From Drosophila miranda (lineage: Eukaryota > Arthropoda > Insecta > Diptera > Drosophilidae): a DNA stretch of 64,000 nt. Under the pieces are notes generated by a model. It was not told the origin of the DNA, made no database searches, and saw only the letters and a list, made by a program, of their open reading frames with translations. The position numbers and the translations under genes are program-made. The stretch lies in assembly GCF_003369915.1 (NCBI RefSeq), contig NC_046676.1, positions 20,876,001-20,940,000 on the forward strand, given 5' to 3'. Each line of letters opens with the position of its first letter. Positions within the stretch are counted from its first letter, which is position 1. Below are positions 46,765 to 57,939 of the stretch, piece by piece.

Positions 46765-49700
46765 TTTCCGTCGTCAAAGTCGTCGCGGTTTATGCATGTA
46801 AATTTGTCCAAAATTGTCGAAAATTTGTGGCAAATAAAAAAAAAAAACATATGGGAGAGGACGGAAGGAGTCGCACTTGTCTAATGTTTACGTAATCATC
46901 AGCATTCTTATCATAGAATTGCCATTACTGTTGGATGGGCGGAACTGCTACCGGCGGCATAGGGATAGAGTTGTGCAATTTGGCTTTTATGGAAATTCAT
47001 GTGTTGAATGCTCCACTCCCCCTATGGAAAAGTGGAAAAGTGGCGGGATTTTCGCTTATGCAGACCATGTGTGGCAAGTGGGGGAATGGGGAAACGTGGG
47101 AAAATTGTTGCTTATATGAATTTCATTGTCAAAGGTCGGTTATGAATAGGGCCTAATTCGATTTATGTTTCATGTAGGTTATTTTGCCGAATGTTTTTTT
47201 TTATTTCTGTCAAAGCAACAAATACCTAGAAGTAGAAATATTTTCTGTATAATTCCCTAATCGGTTACGCAGCAAATGCGTCGCGAGTGAAACTGCTTAA
47301 AGCTTAAAGATTTTTACTTGCTTGGGGAGGGGTCGTCACTTCTCTCCATCCCGTACTTTCTACTCTTGCTCGCGACATTAATACCATGAATAATATACGC
47401 TCATTTCTTTTGCTTTTGCGTTGGCGTTGGCGTTGGAGTTCTCTTACCCGCTTCCTCTTCCTCGTTTTCTTCCATTTTTGTCCTTGCTCTGTTTCCTCTA
47501 ATTCCAAAGGGGTTGTTTGTAATTTTCTTTAAACAAAAATTTCCTTCTGCTTTTACGTTGCTTCTCGTGCAACTCGGGAGGAACAAAAACGGAAAATATA
47601 CAAGTAAAATGAGTCAGAGCAAACGCTGAAAGCTGCTGTTTGGAAAAGCTTTGCCACAAAGGGGGTCTTACGGCGATAGAGAGTGGGGATGCAAAACGTC
47701 TCAATGAGTTTTACGCTCGGTGCTTGATAATGAGCAGAAAGCAGAAAGGAAGCGAGTCAGTCAAAGACGAAGGAGATGAAGGAGCATCGCGCCGTTCCCG
47801 TCCCCAGCCACATCCCCGCCCGAGCTCTTCTCTGGTTGTGGCTGCGCTCATCCAGCATTAAACTCTTTGATTAAAGCCCAGGTTGGAGAGAGACGCCAGT
47901 ACAAGCACCCATCTCTTTTTAACACAGACGCAGGTGGCCTATGCCGCCATGCCTGAAAACAACGAAGGTGGCTGGCGGGCTGGAGGGGTTGGCGGAGAAA
48001 AAGCGAAAGCACTTCGTATGCAAATGAGTTTGTCGTTATCGTTGCAGCCGACGCCGCTGTCGGCGTCGCAGTTGCCGCTCTTCGAGAGGGTTGTTTTTCA
48101 GTTTTGCTTTTTTTTCTATACCTCATCTTCTTCCCCTTCTGCTATGGGGTTTACTTGATAAGAGAGAGCAGAGCAGAGCTCGTAAATTCCAACCGAAAAG
48201 GAGTAGAAATGCTGAATGTACGTAAATTTATAATGAGAGTTTTTGTTTTCCATTCTTTTTAGCTCTCTCTGTCTCCGTCTCTTTTTCTCCCTCTCTCTCT
48301 CTCTTTTGGTACTTACAATTTTCGCAACATGCTGTGCTGTCCTTCATCCTCCTTCTTCCACTTTCTCCGTGGCCGGCGTGCTGTGTAACTTTTCCTTCGA
48401 GCATTGTCTTGGCTGGCCGATCTTGATCCCGATCCTTGCTAATTGTGTTTGCCAAAATTTGCATGCCCTTTTTTCGCATACCCTGCCAGGCACGGCCGGG
48501 GGTAGAAAGAAGAAACCCGTAACAAGACCATGGACTCAATTTTGCATAGTCTGTGCCTATTCGGGCAGCATATTTTCTCTGCTTCTTCAAACTCTTTGTT
48601 CTGATCCTGATGCAACTATTGTTCATTTTTTCTGAGCCATTCTGGCGATCATGGGTGGCATTCTGTCAACTATCCAAGTATAGTTACGTTTTAATACCGA
48701 TGGAGATATAGTCAAAGGCGAATTTTATACATCTATGGGCATAGCCTATCGTTGTAGGCCTAAGATATTCATAATAAAGGAAGCCAACTAAGTGTTCCCA
48801 TAAGAGCACAATGGTATTCGACCTTAAGACGAAACGGCAAAGCCGTCATATTAATAACACTCATAATTTTATACATTTAATTGAGGCGAATGGCCGCAGG
48901 ATAATGAAAGCAACCGGGCCTCAGATGTCGTTTCCACAGCATCCCCTTTCTTACATGCCATTCCATGGTTCCATCGTCCATTGCACTTGAGGCAGCTTAT
49001 TAGAAGAGGCTGGCTTCGTTTGGCGCCAAGCTCGGACTGGTCGTCCCTGCCCTCTTGCTCGGACTCGGCGAATCGCGGGTGAGAATCATAATTTTTCAAT
49101 TTGAATAATGAACGGCAGTTGGCGGCGTCGGTGGCTCGCTGCCGGCGAAGCCTTTAAATTTATTTTGAATGCCTTTTATTTTCTTAGGGGTTTCTTTCTT
49201 TTGCCACACGAAAAAGAAAAATCCTAACAGCCAAACACTCGTAAACTCATTTGAGAAAAAATTCTTCTGCCTCCCAGTCCAAATAATTTTCTCGAAAGCT
49301 GAAAAAAAGATGGAAAGGGAGAGAAGGATAGAGAGAAAGAGAAAAAAAATAAAGAGAGACAGAGGGGCAGACACGTGGGAGTGGGAACTACACTTAACAA
49401 AATTTTAGCCACAAGTAATTACTGTTTCATAATTATTTTTGTCTGTATTTCAAATAAAGATTATATTACAAATAATATATATAATATACAGTTGTTTATT
49501 GTTATATATAGAAGGTTGAATCAGTTTCGGATCGTCCCAACACGATTTCTTTATGTGTACGCTGGCAACTTTCGGTGAACGCCAAGCGAAGAAAGGCTAA
49601 AATGCTAATAAGCAGCGCAGTACGCGAACATTTCGCTCCATCCCACTCCCACACCCACTGGCACTGGCACTCTCCTACTCGTCTCTATGTAAGCACATAA

Positions 49701-52114
49701 GACGCCCTCTATGTATTACATGGTGGGTTTTTTTATATAGAGGCTGCCGGGACAGGATGAAGCCTTTTTTGGCTGTTGAAAGGGGCACAAAGAAGTGGAG
49801 GCGTCAGTTTTGCTGGAAGGTTGAATGGGGGGCGGTTGGTAGCAGTTCGTGGGTTGGCGGGTTGGCGGTGGGAGTCGCCTTTCCTTCATTTCGTTGTAGT
49901 TGTTTGCTCTCTCACTGGAGATTAAATGGGGAAAAACACTGTGACATTTTCTGGCTGCGCGGCGCGTTTTTTATTTCTTTTTCTCGCTCAGCTGCTGCTT
50001 CCTTTAGACGCGAGTTCAAAATCCGGCGAGGGGTTGATGGGGGGAAGGGAAGACGAAGACGTTAGGTAATGGGGAGGTTTGGAGAGGGTGGTGGCGACAG
50101 CATTAGTGGGGCGTCTTGTGGCAAATGTAAAATAATGCGAAAGGGCTTCGTTTGCATAAATTAAAAATTTATATAATGCTGCCCGTTGTCGCCTTTTGGA
50201 GGAACGGAAAAAGCCTCGGGTCCCCGGCTAATTTTCTGTTTTGTGGAGGGGTTGTTTCTTAGCTTATTGATTAAAAAAGTCTTGGTCCTTTGTTTAACAC
50301 AATAATGTAATATATTTATATATGTATATATATATATATTTCTATGTTTTGCATACACAAAGTTCATTTGAAAACATAATACATTGTAGTTTAGAACGAA
50401 TTGATACATCTTAAATACATATTTGAACGAATGCATATATTTATGGTTTCAATGCCGGAAAGGACAACAACAATAAAATAGAAACTCAAGATAACAAAGC
50501 TGACAACTCGTTACATCATATGAATTCATACTATTGAATCATATATATGAATATTATGAATATTTTGTGTTAATTAAAATTCTTCTAATTCTGATCTCTA
50601 AATGTATTTATTAGTTTTTCAATGACTACATATCAAAACTGGTAAATGACGTTTGTTATACTCGTAAGATTAGGCTCGTATCTTTGTATATGGTTGTACA
50701 TATACATACATACATATTTATGTATTGCACAATTTGAGCTGCAATTAGTAGAGCTGATTCATATTAAGTATAATATTTACATGGAAATTGACTTTGCATT
50801 TACAGACATATGTATAGTTTAAGTATTTTATTACAGGTTACACCTAACATTTAAACAAGCTAAGTTTATATAGTGACGATTTAATTCGTATAGGTTTTAA
50901 ATGTACATAATCAATATGAAACATGTGTGAGGTCTTTTGTGCCATGCGCTGAGCTTCGAAGGATTCGAAGGGCGCTCACTATTTGATTTTATTTTTTGTA
51001 ATCATTTAATCTTGAGGAACTTGTATACCATACACTTGAATGAACAAAGAAAATTACACAATATTTTGTTGCATTTTTTTAACTTTAAAACGTCCGAACT
51101 AAGGATGCATCGAAAAGATTGATTACCTTTCGATGAATTGAACCAAAGATTGCACTAAAATTAGTATGTAGTGTAAGTTCGTATTTCTGACTATTTACAG
51201 AGGCTAACGTATGTACAGAGAGGGGGTCTGATTATTCATTGAGTATATAATAATTTAATATTTACACTTAAATTGTATTTCATCAAATGCTCGAAAATCG
51301 TTTTATTACTAGGCCCGTATCCATATAAAATATGCATCAAAATTACTTAATGTATAACTTTGGGTTTCCTTTTCGATATTTTTGTCTAATGTTTGTATAT
51401 AAATTCAGTTGAATTGTACGATTGCCAAATTGTTGTATATATGTATATACCGTATTAGCTCACAACAATTTTGATACAAAGAGGTATTGGAGGTATTTGG
51501 TTATAGCATTTTTTCCTGTTTACTTGGTTCAAGACTTACGATTAGAGACTGTATATTTTCACATTTGAAATATGTTCGATTACATTTTAACAGTTTACAG
51601 CTAAAGTTTATTCATTGAGCTATGTGTATATCAAAGATGCCTTGCGAACATTTTATTTTGTTTTGTCTTAAGTGCCTCTCAAGAGCTAAAACAAAATCAA
51701 AATCAAGGGTATTTCTAATATGGAAGAAGATTGTGTAACAGCTTTCTCGCCTGTTACTTATTGCCGTAGACCGTTTGCCTTTTAACGAAAAAGAAAGAAA
51801 GAAGAAAGAAAAACAAAAAGAAGGTAACATAAAATGTTGTTTAATTTTTGGAATTAATTTATTTTTCCATTGCATTCAGCAACATTTCAACTAAACATGA
51901 CTCTGAATAGGAACATATAAAGTAATATTATATTTTGGGCTTTAATAAAAAAAAGATTCATGCAATAAAATATTAGGAGCTAATCAGTTAAATAATGTTT
52001 TTAAATATTTATGGCAAACAAAACAAATAGCGTACAAATAATTTTGTTTTTATTGTTAACTTAAAGTTAATTTTGATTTAATGTTGATTGGCATTGCTTT
52101 CTTTAAGAATCCTT

Positions 52115-52150
52115 TAAAATATATAAAAAAAAAAAATATATATATATATA
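52115..52150. repeat. A-run plus TA repeat
   Basis: About twelve A bases next to a run of TA dinucleotides, downstream of Krüppel. Confidence 0.85.
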
Positions 52151-52423
52151 AAATAATATAGTCTATTAACCATTCGATAGATTTTATATTCTTAGCAAGT
52201 GTAAAATAGTATTTTTGGAGCGCTGTATAATTTACAATTGGCAGCTGCATTTGCTGGGTATTTACAATTTTGACTGAGTTGAAAATAATCTAAAACTTGT
52301 AACTTAAAGTAGGTTAGGTGTTGAAAATGGCACAACATGTTCGGTTCATTTTGGTGGGTTTTGGCAGGGATAAGCATGGCATATGGCATGTTTAGCTAAT
52401 TTTGTACAAATTATGTGTATTTG

Positions 52424-52442
52424 TTTTTTTTTTTTTTTTTTT
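52424..52442. repeat. Poly-T run
   Basis: Nineteen T bases (poly-A on the Krüppel sense strand), about 200 bp past its stop codon, so probably within the 3' UTR. Confidence 0.85.
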
Positions 52443-52638
52443 AATTTTGTGCAATTATTTCACTAAAATATCTATATTTTCTTTAGTTACTTGTACTTAG
52501 CATTAAATTCCTGTTGCAAAAGATGTTTACTCTCCACTTTGAAACTTCATTTTGCTTAAATTTTGTGTGGATTGTTGCCAGTCAACTTCATCAAATGAAG
52601 GCTGATAAAGGCTATGTACAATTTGGGCTTTCACTGAT

Positions 52639-54674
52639 TTAGTGCTGGCGCATATAGAGAGCAGCGGCATCATCCAAATCGTCCAAATCAATATCCTCGT
52701 TTTGTTCTTGTGATTCGGTGGAGCGGGGCGAGTGCATGCTGAGATCCTCAGGCTCGGTTTGCTCGGGCATTTCACTGCGGACATGGATTATCTGGGGAGG
52801 AGGTAGACGAAACACACGGCGTATATCCTGGGCCTTTCGACGGGCCATGCTACTGCTGCAGTGGCCATCTACTGAGCTGGCGCCGTCCTCAGACAAGTCC
52901 AATGGAGCCTCGTCGTCCAAAGAACCCTTTTCGAGATCAACCGACTCGTCAGAGCCCCCATAGCTTGCACACATAGCCGCAAATTTATTGGCGGATGGCT
53001 CCAGAGCCATAGAGGTGACTGCCATGGGAAAGTCTCCACTCATTGCAGGTGAGAGGGCCGGAGTGGGTGGCGACTGAATGCCACACTTGTGATTCATCAG
53101 GTGGTGACGCCGACGGAATTTCATATGGCAACGGTCGCACTCAAAGGGCTTCTCGCCATTGTGGACCAGCATATGGGACTTCAGCTGATTGGAGTCACTG
53201 AATTTACCGTCGCAGATCTCGCAAGTATACGGACGCTCCCCAGTGTGAACGCGCAGGTGACGCCTAAGATTGGCCACCTGCACGAATTGGCGATCGCAGT
53301 GGGAGCAATGATATGGCTTCTCTCCGGTGTGCAGACGCATGTGGGTCTTCAGATGATGGTCTCGGGTGAAGCGCTTGTGGCACTCTGGGCATTCGAAAGG
53401 CTTCTCGCCGGTGTGTGTACGTTCGTGGTTCTGCAGGACGTGCTTGTATCCAAAGCTGCGAGAGCAGATCTTGCAGGTGAAGCTCTTGTCGCGAGAGGGA
53501 TCTTTGGATGCGACGCCGGTAACTCCCGCACCGACGCTTGCCACCTCGTGTGTGGAATTGGGCGAGCTGCCGCTGGATGGCGGAGAAATGGGTCCACCCG
53601 GTGTGTGATAGAGATCATTCACGCTCATGGTGATTTCCGTCTGGAACTCCTTCTTTACCGATAACTTGCGAGACTTCTTCACTGGCTCACGGTGCTGTGG
53701 TGTACTGCTGGGAGAGGTCAACGGATGCTTGCCACTGCCCAAAGGTGTAGTGGACACGGGCGAGTGCGGACTGGCGGGCGGGGAATGCATATGCGTGCCC
53801 TGGGGTGGCATCTGCGACTGCTGGGCGGCCCAAGCTCCAAACAAAGCCGCCGGATTGTGGGGAAACAGTGTGTTGGCCAATGTACTCATTGGAAGCTGGG
53901 CCATAAAAGCAGCCGCCTGGCGGTTAGCAGCCATCAGTTGGGTGGGTGAGAGCATGCCGAAGGCTGATGCAGCGGCCGCCTGTTGTAGACCCATTCCCGG
54001 GTACATGGCCGCGGCGCTGCTGGCAGACGTGTTGGCTGACATGGGAGGCGACAGTGACATGGAGCGGTCTGCAGCGACCTCCTCCCTTTTAATTCCCGCT
54101 AAAGCAGCAGCTAGGCCTAAAACAAAAAAAAAAAAGGAAACAAAAAAGTTAGCTAAATGTCTTTACCCTTCTTATACTTAATATTGTACACTAAAATACG
54201 TCTGAGGAGAAGGAGAGTCAGAAGAAGAGCCGAGGCTGTCTTGCTAAGAGAGAAATTGCTTAAGAGCAAACCAACGTCACATATGTTCATGTGTGAGAGT
54301 GTTGCTCATGCTCTTTCTCTCTGTATTTCTCTTTGTCTTGTGCTCTCAGCCCTTTGTTTTGGTGGGGGCGTTGCAATAACGAGTTGAGTGCCGGTTTCTT
54401 TCTGGCCAAACTTGTAAACAAAACTTAATTGCTCTGGAGTCTCGATGTGTGTGTGCCTGTGTTTACGTGCGTGTTTGTATGTAAAAATGGCGTTTAACAT
54501 TAAGATGAACACATCGAGACGTCGTTATCACTGAGCTATGTTAAAGAGCAAGCTTTCATTCTGATACAGGTCTAACTTATAGCGGACTTGTGTGCAAGTC
54601 TTGAACGTTGAGTGAAATGCATGTTTTGTTTACTTACTTCGTGTCTGTGCGTCCTGGAGCATTGATATAGCCAT
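52639..54674 (-). CDS. Kr: Krüppel, gap-gene zinc-finger transcription factor
   Basis: Nuclear repressor that patterns the central embryo. Coding exons on the minus strand: 54674-54638 (12 codons plus one base, [12 protein letters not shown]) and 54116-52639, about 504 aa. The 521-bp intron sits where the D. melanogaster gene has its intron. An alanine-rich N-terminal repression region (about 40-110) precedes four classical C2H2 fingers and a fifth variant finger at about 225-357; the fifth ends H-H-L-M-N-H-K-C. The C-terminal half has P-L-D-L-S and P-E-D-L-S-M-H (468-474), the latter the CtBP-recruiting motif. The linker between fingers 4 and 5 reads N-G-E-K-P instead of the usual T-G-E-K-P. 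Length is close to the melanogaster protein. Confidence 0.97.
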
Positions 54675-55083
54675 TAATCTGTGTTCGTTGCGGTGTTGGG
54701 GGCTTCTCGTTTTTGCCTTGATTTGAGCAAAAACCAGTTGTAAATTCGCTTGATAACTTTTAGTTAATACAGTGTAAACACACAATTTTCATTTGAGCAA
54801 AGTTTTCTGCACTTTTTGTAGGATATGATTCTAGGATAACTTGTTTGTTTCACGCACTTTTTGTACTTTGAGGTAGAGTGTTAAGTTTCTTTTTGTGTTT
54901 ATATAAGTTCGCCGATTATACAAAATGAGGTAGATTGTAATTTATTTCAGTTATTTTATTAACTTTCTCTGCAGTAGTGTTTGCCTTGAGGTATTTGATT
55001 TGTTGCCCGTTTATAGTTTGTATTTTTAAGACAAAAAAAAAAAAATTCTTAAGATGTTGCCGTGACGAGTCTTCGCTGAGGAA

Positions 55084-55117
55084 TGATATTTGAGAGTGAC
55101 TGAACACGTTTTATATA
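55084..55117 (-). promoter_or_regulatory. Kr: Krüppel core promoter: TATA box and initiator
   Basis: On the minus strand TATATAAAA lies at 55,117-55,109. About 33 bases downstream is TCATTC, an initiator match (TCAKTY), with +1 near 55,084. ACATC at about +28 to +32 is a 4-of-5 match to the downstream promoter element. This predicts a 5' UTR of about 410 bases before the ATG at 54,674. A nearer initiator-like TCAGTC (+1 at 55,101) is too close to the TATA box. Confidence 0.7.
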
Positions 55118-55599
55118 GCTGGAAGTATCCTTTGCCGAGAAATCCTTTTTGAAGCAACAAATTTGCGTATGTGTATGAGTTGATGGGGTGTTCTTCTTTA
55201 TCGAGGAGTTCTGTTGTTCCTCTCACGACCAAACCAAAATCACGAATGATACAAATTCGGTGCGTGCGCTAACTATAAGTACGCTCTGCTCCGTTTCGGC
55301 TTCGCCCTCCCTCACGCATACACTCGCACGCTCAGAGCACACACACGCTCGCTTCGCTCTCCCGCTCACTCACACAAGCGCAAGACAGCAAGAGTAGGGA
55401 GGGAGAAAGCAGTGAAACGACGGCGAAAAACGATCCGACGACCGAAGAGGTAAAGTGAAATACTTTTTACCTAAGAGACAGACGACTGTTGATTTTTCCT
55501 ATGCAAATTGGAGCGACAGGGATAGCTAGCACATTTAAAAATCTCAAAAGCGGGGTGTCCTTATGTACTGACACACATACTTGTGTCCTCTACAGTTCA

Positions 55600-56360
55600 C
55601 CAAAAAAATGTTGACTTTTAGTCAAATAACTTTACGCCGTACGTGTAAAAAACCTTCACGATTTTATGACACTGCATTTTTATATTCTGCAGTCATAAAA
55701 AATAAAAAATCAAAACTATGCGCTACCTATGGGAGGCCTTAAAAACTTAATGCCACTTCCGCTACTCTTGTTTTTTTAGAGCCTTCATAAAAAAAGTGCA
55801 CTTGAAGGCAATTTAAAGTGGAGCAAGGATCTGAGGCCACTACTTCGAAACGGGTAAAAAACTGAATTTCCCCTCAAACGAAATTTCCCCTTTGTACATA
55901 AGCCAGAAGGGGAAATGAAGGGGATGAAACTAACGCCAAAGGAGAGTCAGGCGATAGGGCAAGAGAGGGAGCGAAAGACGTCACAGATGGGGTGGAAATC
56001 CAAGCGTGCGCTGTAAGAGCGAACCGGAAGCTAACGAAACATGGTGAGCCATTTCCCCTCTTCTAGTTCTGCTTTCTCGCTCTCTTTGTGTCGCGCGGCA
56101 GCTCTCTATGGAGCGAATCCAGTTGTAGCATTGCCCCTTGATACTTTTAAAGGATCCCCGAACAGAAAGAGAGGGACTGTTGTTTTATATATCCTGTGGT
56201 CAGGAATGCTTGGGAATATATGTATATATTCTGCGTAATGGGCTACTAATTGTTGGCACACGTCTAAAAAATGAGTCATAAAAAAGGAACTGATAAAAAA
56301 CTTGCCAGGTAGAAACCAAAACCAAGTCAGAGGCCCTTAATAAAAAACAGTCAACATACT
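55600..56360. promoter_or_regulatory. Hunchback-type A-tract cluster upstream of Krüppel
   Basis: CATAAAAAA occurs at 55,694, 55,786 and 56,277, with related GATAAAAAAC (about 56,292), TAATAAAAAAC (about 56,338) and GGTAAAAAAC (about 55,853). CATAAAAAA (or TTTTTTATG) is the Hunchback consensus. They lie 0.5-1.3 kb upstream of the Krüppel start, as expected for a gap-responsive proximal element. A-rich DNA raises the chance rate, so this is weaker evidence than the Bicoid cluster. Confidence 0.5.
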
Positions 56361-57900
56361 CGTACATATTTAAGCATGGATATTTTTTGGAATTTATTTT
56401 TGGTTATTTAAACGTTGGCAGTGACTTTTGCGGATTGACTTCTAAATCGTTTTATGTAGATTTTTATGGCAAGGACATGCTGTGCAGAACTTATGCTGAA
56501 AATGGGCCCAGATCTTCGTGCTGGTTTTCGTAGGTAGGCCAAGGACGAACACAACAGAGAACTCGGCAGGCGGGTAATGCGAACTACCGTGGAAATTTTC
56601 GAAAGTGAAATTGAACAATAGCCAAAAAGGACATGGATATCCTTGCCCTGCATAATGTTACGTAAAATTCGAATGGTTTCTGTCAACCAACGAACAAGAT
56701 CAGTTTCAGCGAAAATTGTTCGCAAAACTCTCGAAAATTCGCAGAAAGCATTAAACAAAATTCAAGCACCCAAAAATGACCCTATTGATAAGGATTTCTG
56801 ATTTTTGAGCCGATCTGACTCGTTCGAGAACATCGTCAGCTAATTCCCAGGTTTGCGGATTAGTCAGAAATACTTTTCTACATGTTTGCTGCCTTTCGCT
56901 TGATATTGACAAAGAAACTTAGCTCAAATGATTTTATTAAGATCCGGCAGTATGCGATAAGACGTTGCTGGTTATCTATGGACGCAAAGTCAAGTATACT
57001 AGTGTCGGGCGAGAGTAAAAGAAAACGAGATGTTAAATATGAAATGAAGAGTGAAGAAAAATTTGACGACTGAGACTTTCACACACTTGTGCGACCATAT
57101 GTTTGCACATAAGTGGGGCAGTAGTGCGTATGAAAGTGCGTATAGTTTGTTGATAAGGCTCAAACTTGAAAAACTAACCTAGGCTAACACTACTTGGGTG
57201 ACTATAGAGTAAGGTTCTCATATATATATATTTCTATTGTTGTGTCGAGCTCTCAAAAAATATATATATATAATAGACCAGCATATTAAGCTGTTCTACC
57301 TCATATACGAGTACGAGTACTATCCCAGCAGATGCGTTGTGTTGTATCTTCATCATCCTACACGTGTCTAGTTTCATCGTCTGATAGAAATTCTACCGCT
57401 GTACATAACCCTTACCGGACCGGACCTCCTGAAAGAATACAAATAAACACAAAACGCACAAAGCTAAACAAAGAGGAAAACTCTACATTTTTTTTTTTAT
57501 AAAAAAAACGACAAATTTGTACAAATATTTCGAGTGAAAACGAGGGGCTGTCAACAAAGAGACGATTGGTAGGCCAAAAAAGGGGGAAAAAGCGGAAATA
57601 AAAGTGAAAGTGAAGGCTTAAAAATCGCACGTCGCGCACACGCATGCGCCTAAAAGCAACCCTAGGGACACATCATAGGGGTATTTTTTTTTTATTGTTG
57701 TACGGCCTATGAGTGTGCCCACAATTTTTTAATCATTTGTTACACTCGATCAGCTTTTGTATGGTTTTTTAAAGGGTGCGGTTCCTTGATTTATAGGCAA
57801 TCGAGTAGTAACGACGTGATAATGTTGTTGGAAGTACAGACATGAACGGGACAGAGGTAGACCATCGCACTCTTGATCTTGTGTGTTTCTTGAATACTTC
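56361..57900. other. Krüppel upstream DNA, no gene recognised
   Basis: One GGATTA at 56,857 and a TA-rich stretch near 57,220-57,270. No coding region or transposon is recognised. Confidence 0.55.
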
Positions 57901-57939
57901 AGAATGGAACCGCTATTCCTAATCATGCGATTTGGTTGC

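Larger units (their letters stand above)
32697..52638. other. 20-kb gene-poor interval
   Basis: No protein family, tRNA, rRNA or transposon could be recognised on either strand. Short open frames (for example an ATG-started 63-codon frame at 42,244-42,435) have no supporting features. The DNA is typical Drosophila intergenic sequence: A-tracts, poly-T, CAG/GTT runs and GGGATA or GGACTCCAG minisatellites, listed separately. The part from about 50,300 to 52,638 is especially A/T-rich and lies downstream of Krüppel; its 3' UTR must lie immediately below 52,639. The interval may hold enhancers or non-coding transcripts that sequence reading alone cannot show. Confidence 0.55.

Noticed and set aside
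52718-54181. Long plus-strand frames opposite Krüppel
   Set aside because: Antisense shadows of a conserved, codon-biased gene.
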